DNA from: Methylobacterium sp. Leaf465
GTDB taxonomy: Bacteria; Pseudomonadota; Alphaproteobacteria; Rhizobiales; Beijerinckiaceae
Assembly: GCF_001424705.1 (NCBI RefSeq)
Contig: NZ_LMRA01000023.1
Coordinates: forward strand, 127,004 to 191,003
DNA length: 64,000 nucleotides
Reading direction: 5' to 3'
Of this stretch, positions 62,314 to 64,000 are shown one piece after another. The notes under the pieces are model-generated. The model was not told the DNA's origin. It saw only the letters and a program-made list of their open reading frames with translations, and did not search any database. The position numbers and the translations under genes were made by a program. The stretch's first letter is position 1. Each line of letters begins with the position of its first letter.

Positions 62314-63033
62314 TCAGGCCCCGGCCGCCGACGGGCTGTCGGTGCCGGCCCGAACCCGCGCCCGCAGGCGCTCCGCCACCAGCGCCTGCAGGGTCAGGAG
62401 GTGCGGGCAGCGGATGCCCGCCTCGAGGCAGGCGGCCACCGTGCGAAACAGGTACTCGGCGCTCGGCCCGAGATGGCCGGCCCCGGCGGCGATCCGGTCC
62501 GCGATCGCGTCGTCCGGAATCGGCCCGGTGTAGCGGTCGCTCTCGGGGTTCACCAGGAAGGTCAGCGCCTGGATCGTGCCGGCGGCCGTCTCCACCGGCA
62601 CCCAGCGCCCGATATAGCCGTTGCCGCGCATCTCGCGGCGCCAGACCGGCAGCAGGGTCTCGGCGGCCTCCGCGCCGCTCAGCCGGAAGGCGACTCCCTC
62701 GCAGGAGCCGCCCGCATCGAGGGCCAGGACGAGGCCGGGATTGTCCACGCTGCCGCGGAACCGGCGCTGGAGGAGGCAGAAGCGCCGGTGATAGCCGTGC
62801 ACGGTGCCGACCCGGCGCTCGGAATAGGCGAATTCCGGCTGCCAGATCAGCGAGCCGTAGCCGAACACCCACAAGCCCTCCGCGGGCATCGGCCGGGCGG
62901 CGAGGGCGGCGGCGAGGCCCGGGGCCAGTTCGGCATCGCTCAGCAGCGCGAGGGCCGTCGCGTCGTCCGCCACCGGCGTCGGATGGGCACGGGCGATGAG
63001 GGCGAGGGTCAGGGCGAGGGGCTGGTCGGGCAT
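62314..63033 (-). CDS. ChaC-like gamma-glutamylcyclotransferase
   Basis: The 239-residue protein belongs to the ChaC family, which degrades glutathione to 5-oxoproline and Cys-Gly. It shows LWVFGYGSLIWQPEFAYSER (the substrate loop Tyr-Gly-Ser-Leu), HGYHRRFCLLQRRFRGSVDN, and the catalytic Glu is expected near GSCEGVAFRL. The ATG at 63033 was chosen over the longer frame, which starts within a 22-bp tandem repeat. It lacks a clear ribosome-binding site. Confidence 0.88.
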   Translation of the reverse strand: MPDQPLALTLALIARAHPTPVADDATALALLSDAELAPGLAAALAARPMPAEGLWVFGYGSLIWQPEFAYSERRVGTVHGYHRRFCLLQRRFRGSVDNPGLVLALDAGGSCEGVAFRLSGAEAAETLLPVWRREMRGNGYIGRWVPVETAAGTIQALTFLVNPESDRYTGPIPDDAIADRIAAGAGHLGPSAEYLFRTVAACLEAGIRCPHLLTLQALVAERLRARVRAGTDSPSAAGA

Positions 63034-63062
63034 GGGGCCAGCGAACCACCGGGCAGGCCGGG

Positions 63063-63128
63063 GCGCAAGACCGGCTGCGCCGAAGCGCAAGACCGGCCGC
63101 GCCGAAGCGCAAGACCGGCCGCGCCGGG
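63063..63128. repeat. 22-bp tandem repeat, three units
   Basis: Three units start at 63063, 63085 and 63107, with a core of GCGCAAGACCGGCYGCGCC. The first two differ at one base; the last differs at its end. The repeat lies just upstream of the ChaC-like gene and after the lipoprotein gene. Confidence 0.85.
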
Positions 63129-63137
63129 GGGCGTGCC

Positions 63138-63554
63138 TCAGCCCCGGCCGGCCGCCAAAGCCTCCAGTTCCGGCAGCGGCTCGGTCCGGTGCCCCTCGCA
63201 GATCTCCGGATCCTCGTCGACGCGGGTGAGGACGCCGCCGGCCTCCTGCACGACGATCTTCGGCCGCTCGGCGCGGCCGAAGGTGCGTCCCGTCATCCGG
63301 CTCGAGAGGCAGTAGAGCGTGCGGCCGGCGTCTTGGAACGGCTGCGAGACCCGGCTGTGCGCGAACCGCACCGGGATCAGCGAGACCGCGCCGAACGCGG
63401 CCTGCCCGAGGGCGAAGGCGGCGAGCCGTTCCCGCAGGGGCGCGGTCGCGGCGGGCGTCGGGATGGATGCCCGCGGCCCGCAGGCCGCGAGGGGCAGCAG
63501 GGCGGCGAGGACAAGGGCGGGGCGGCGGCGGGCCGCGCGCGCGGGCAGGGACAT
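63138..63554 (-). CDS. Small lipoprotein, hypothetical
   Basis: The 138-residue product begins with a basic start and a hydrophobic stretch ending in LLPLAAC, a good lipobox with Cys at about residue 25. The mature part contains YCLSSRMTGRTFGRAERPKI and is otherwise unremarkable. I cannot name a family. It is transcribed divergently from recO and towards the ChaC-like gene. Confidence 0.7.
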   Translation of the reverse strand: MSLPARAARRRPALVLAALLPLAACGPRASIPTPAATAPLRERLAAFALGQAAFGAVSLIPVRFAHSRVSQPFQDAGRTLYCLSSRMTGRTFGRAERPKIVVQEAGGVLTRVDEDPEICEGHRTEPLPELEALAAGRG

Positions 63555-63683
63555 CGGGGCAGGCTCGACTCAGTGTGATGGCGAGCCTATCGAATTTCCC
63601 GCCTTGGGGGAAACCGTGTTCACTCGCAACCGGAATGGACGCAGCGCGCTTGCATCGCCTCGACGGCGCCGTAAGACACGGGC

Positions 63684-64000
63684 ATGCAATGGACCGACGA
63701 GGCCCTGGTGCTCGGCCTGCGCCGCCAGGGCGAGACCAGCGTCATCCTCGAACTCATGACCCGGACCCACGGCCGCCACCTCGGGCTCGTGCATGGCGGG
63801 CGCTCGCGACGGATGCAGCCGGTGCTGCAGGCCGGCAACCGGGTGCAGGCCACCTGGCGGGCGCGCCTCGACGAGAGCCTGGGCGCCTTCGCGGTGGAGC
63901 CCGTCGAATCCGTCGCCGCCCGGCTGATGGGGTCGGGGCTCGCCCTCTACGGCATGAGCCATCTCGCGGGCCTGCTCCGCCTGCTGCCCGAGCGCGACCC
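63684..64000 (+). CDS. recO: DNA repair protein RecO (5' part)
   Basis: RecO helps RecR load RecA on SSB-coated DNA. The first 105 residues are present and the gene runs off the window. The N-terminal OB-fold is clear: [20 protein letters not shown], then [20 protein letters not shown]. The ATG at 63684 is the family start. Confidence 0.93.
   Translation, partial: MQWTDEALVLGLRRQGETSVILELMTRTHGRHLGLVHGGRSRRMQPVLQAGNRVQATWRARLDESLGAFAVEPVESVAARLMGSGLALYGMSHLAGLLRLLPERD

Overview
The window is a chromosomal segment of a high-GC alphaproteobacterium of the order Hyphomicrobiales (Rhizobiales), most likely Methylobacterium or a close relative. I infer this from the protein families, the flagellin/FlbT/FlaF locus, the 14-gene nuo operon followed by birA, rnj, a methylmalonyl-CoA epimerase gene, proS, lolC, lolD and dnaE, the Hsp20-DUF1150 pair, and a GAAC-N7-GAAC LexA operator of the alphaproteobacterial type. 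No tRNA, rRNA, CRISPR array, transposase or prophage gene was found.

Layout. 0-1.4 kb: a soluble PAS chemoreceptor-like protein. 1.7-5.8 kb: tolQ-tolR-tolA-tolB, the envelope energy-transduction system, without pal behind it. 5.9-13.2 kb (minus strand): an orphan protein, an MFS exporter, a DsbD-type reductant conductor, an aminopeptidase P and prmA. 13.3-16.2 kb: a small ORF and the molybdate transporter modABC. 16.4-19.6 kb: a flagellar island with a FlaG-like protein, a flagellin gene with a frameshifted 3' end, flbT and flaF, bounded by clear hairpin terminators. 19.8-24.3 kb: tiny membrane or secreted proteins, a calcineurin-like phosphatase and a second ExbB/ExbD/TonB-type system. 24.7-28.5 kb: hsp20, a DUF1150 gene, an alpha/beta hydrolase, a glycosyltransferase and infC. 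28.6-32.3 kb: a glycogen-debranching-like glycosidase and a second GT4 glycosyltransferase.

32.7-48.1 kb holds nuoA to nuoN, encoding the complete 14-subunit proton-pumping NADH:quinone oxidoreductase. It runs on without a visible terminator into birA and rnj, followed by mce, a DUF1467 membrane protein, proS, lolC, lolD and dnaE. After dnaE come a transmembrane chemoreceptor, a ChaC-like gamma-glutamylcyclotransferase, a small lipoprotein and the 5' part of recO, cut by the window edge.

The most interesting non-routine signals are: (1) a LexA operator lying exactly between -35 and -10 elements, in front of an unannotated 34-residue hydrophobic peptide gene just upstream of dnaE, which recalls SOS-induced small division inhibitors; (2) a flagellin gene whose conserved C-terminus is in a different frame, with about 26 nt missing; (3) a promoter-to-terminator unit of about 150 nt on the minus strand between the DUF1467 gene and proS, a candidate small RNA; (4) an AUU start for infC; (5) a heat-shock-type promoter and a ROSE-like hairpin over the hsp20 ribosome-binding site; (6) frame-breaking 17-bp tandem repeats across the dsbD stop codon.
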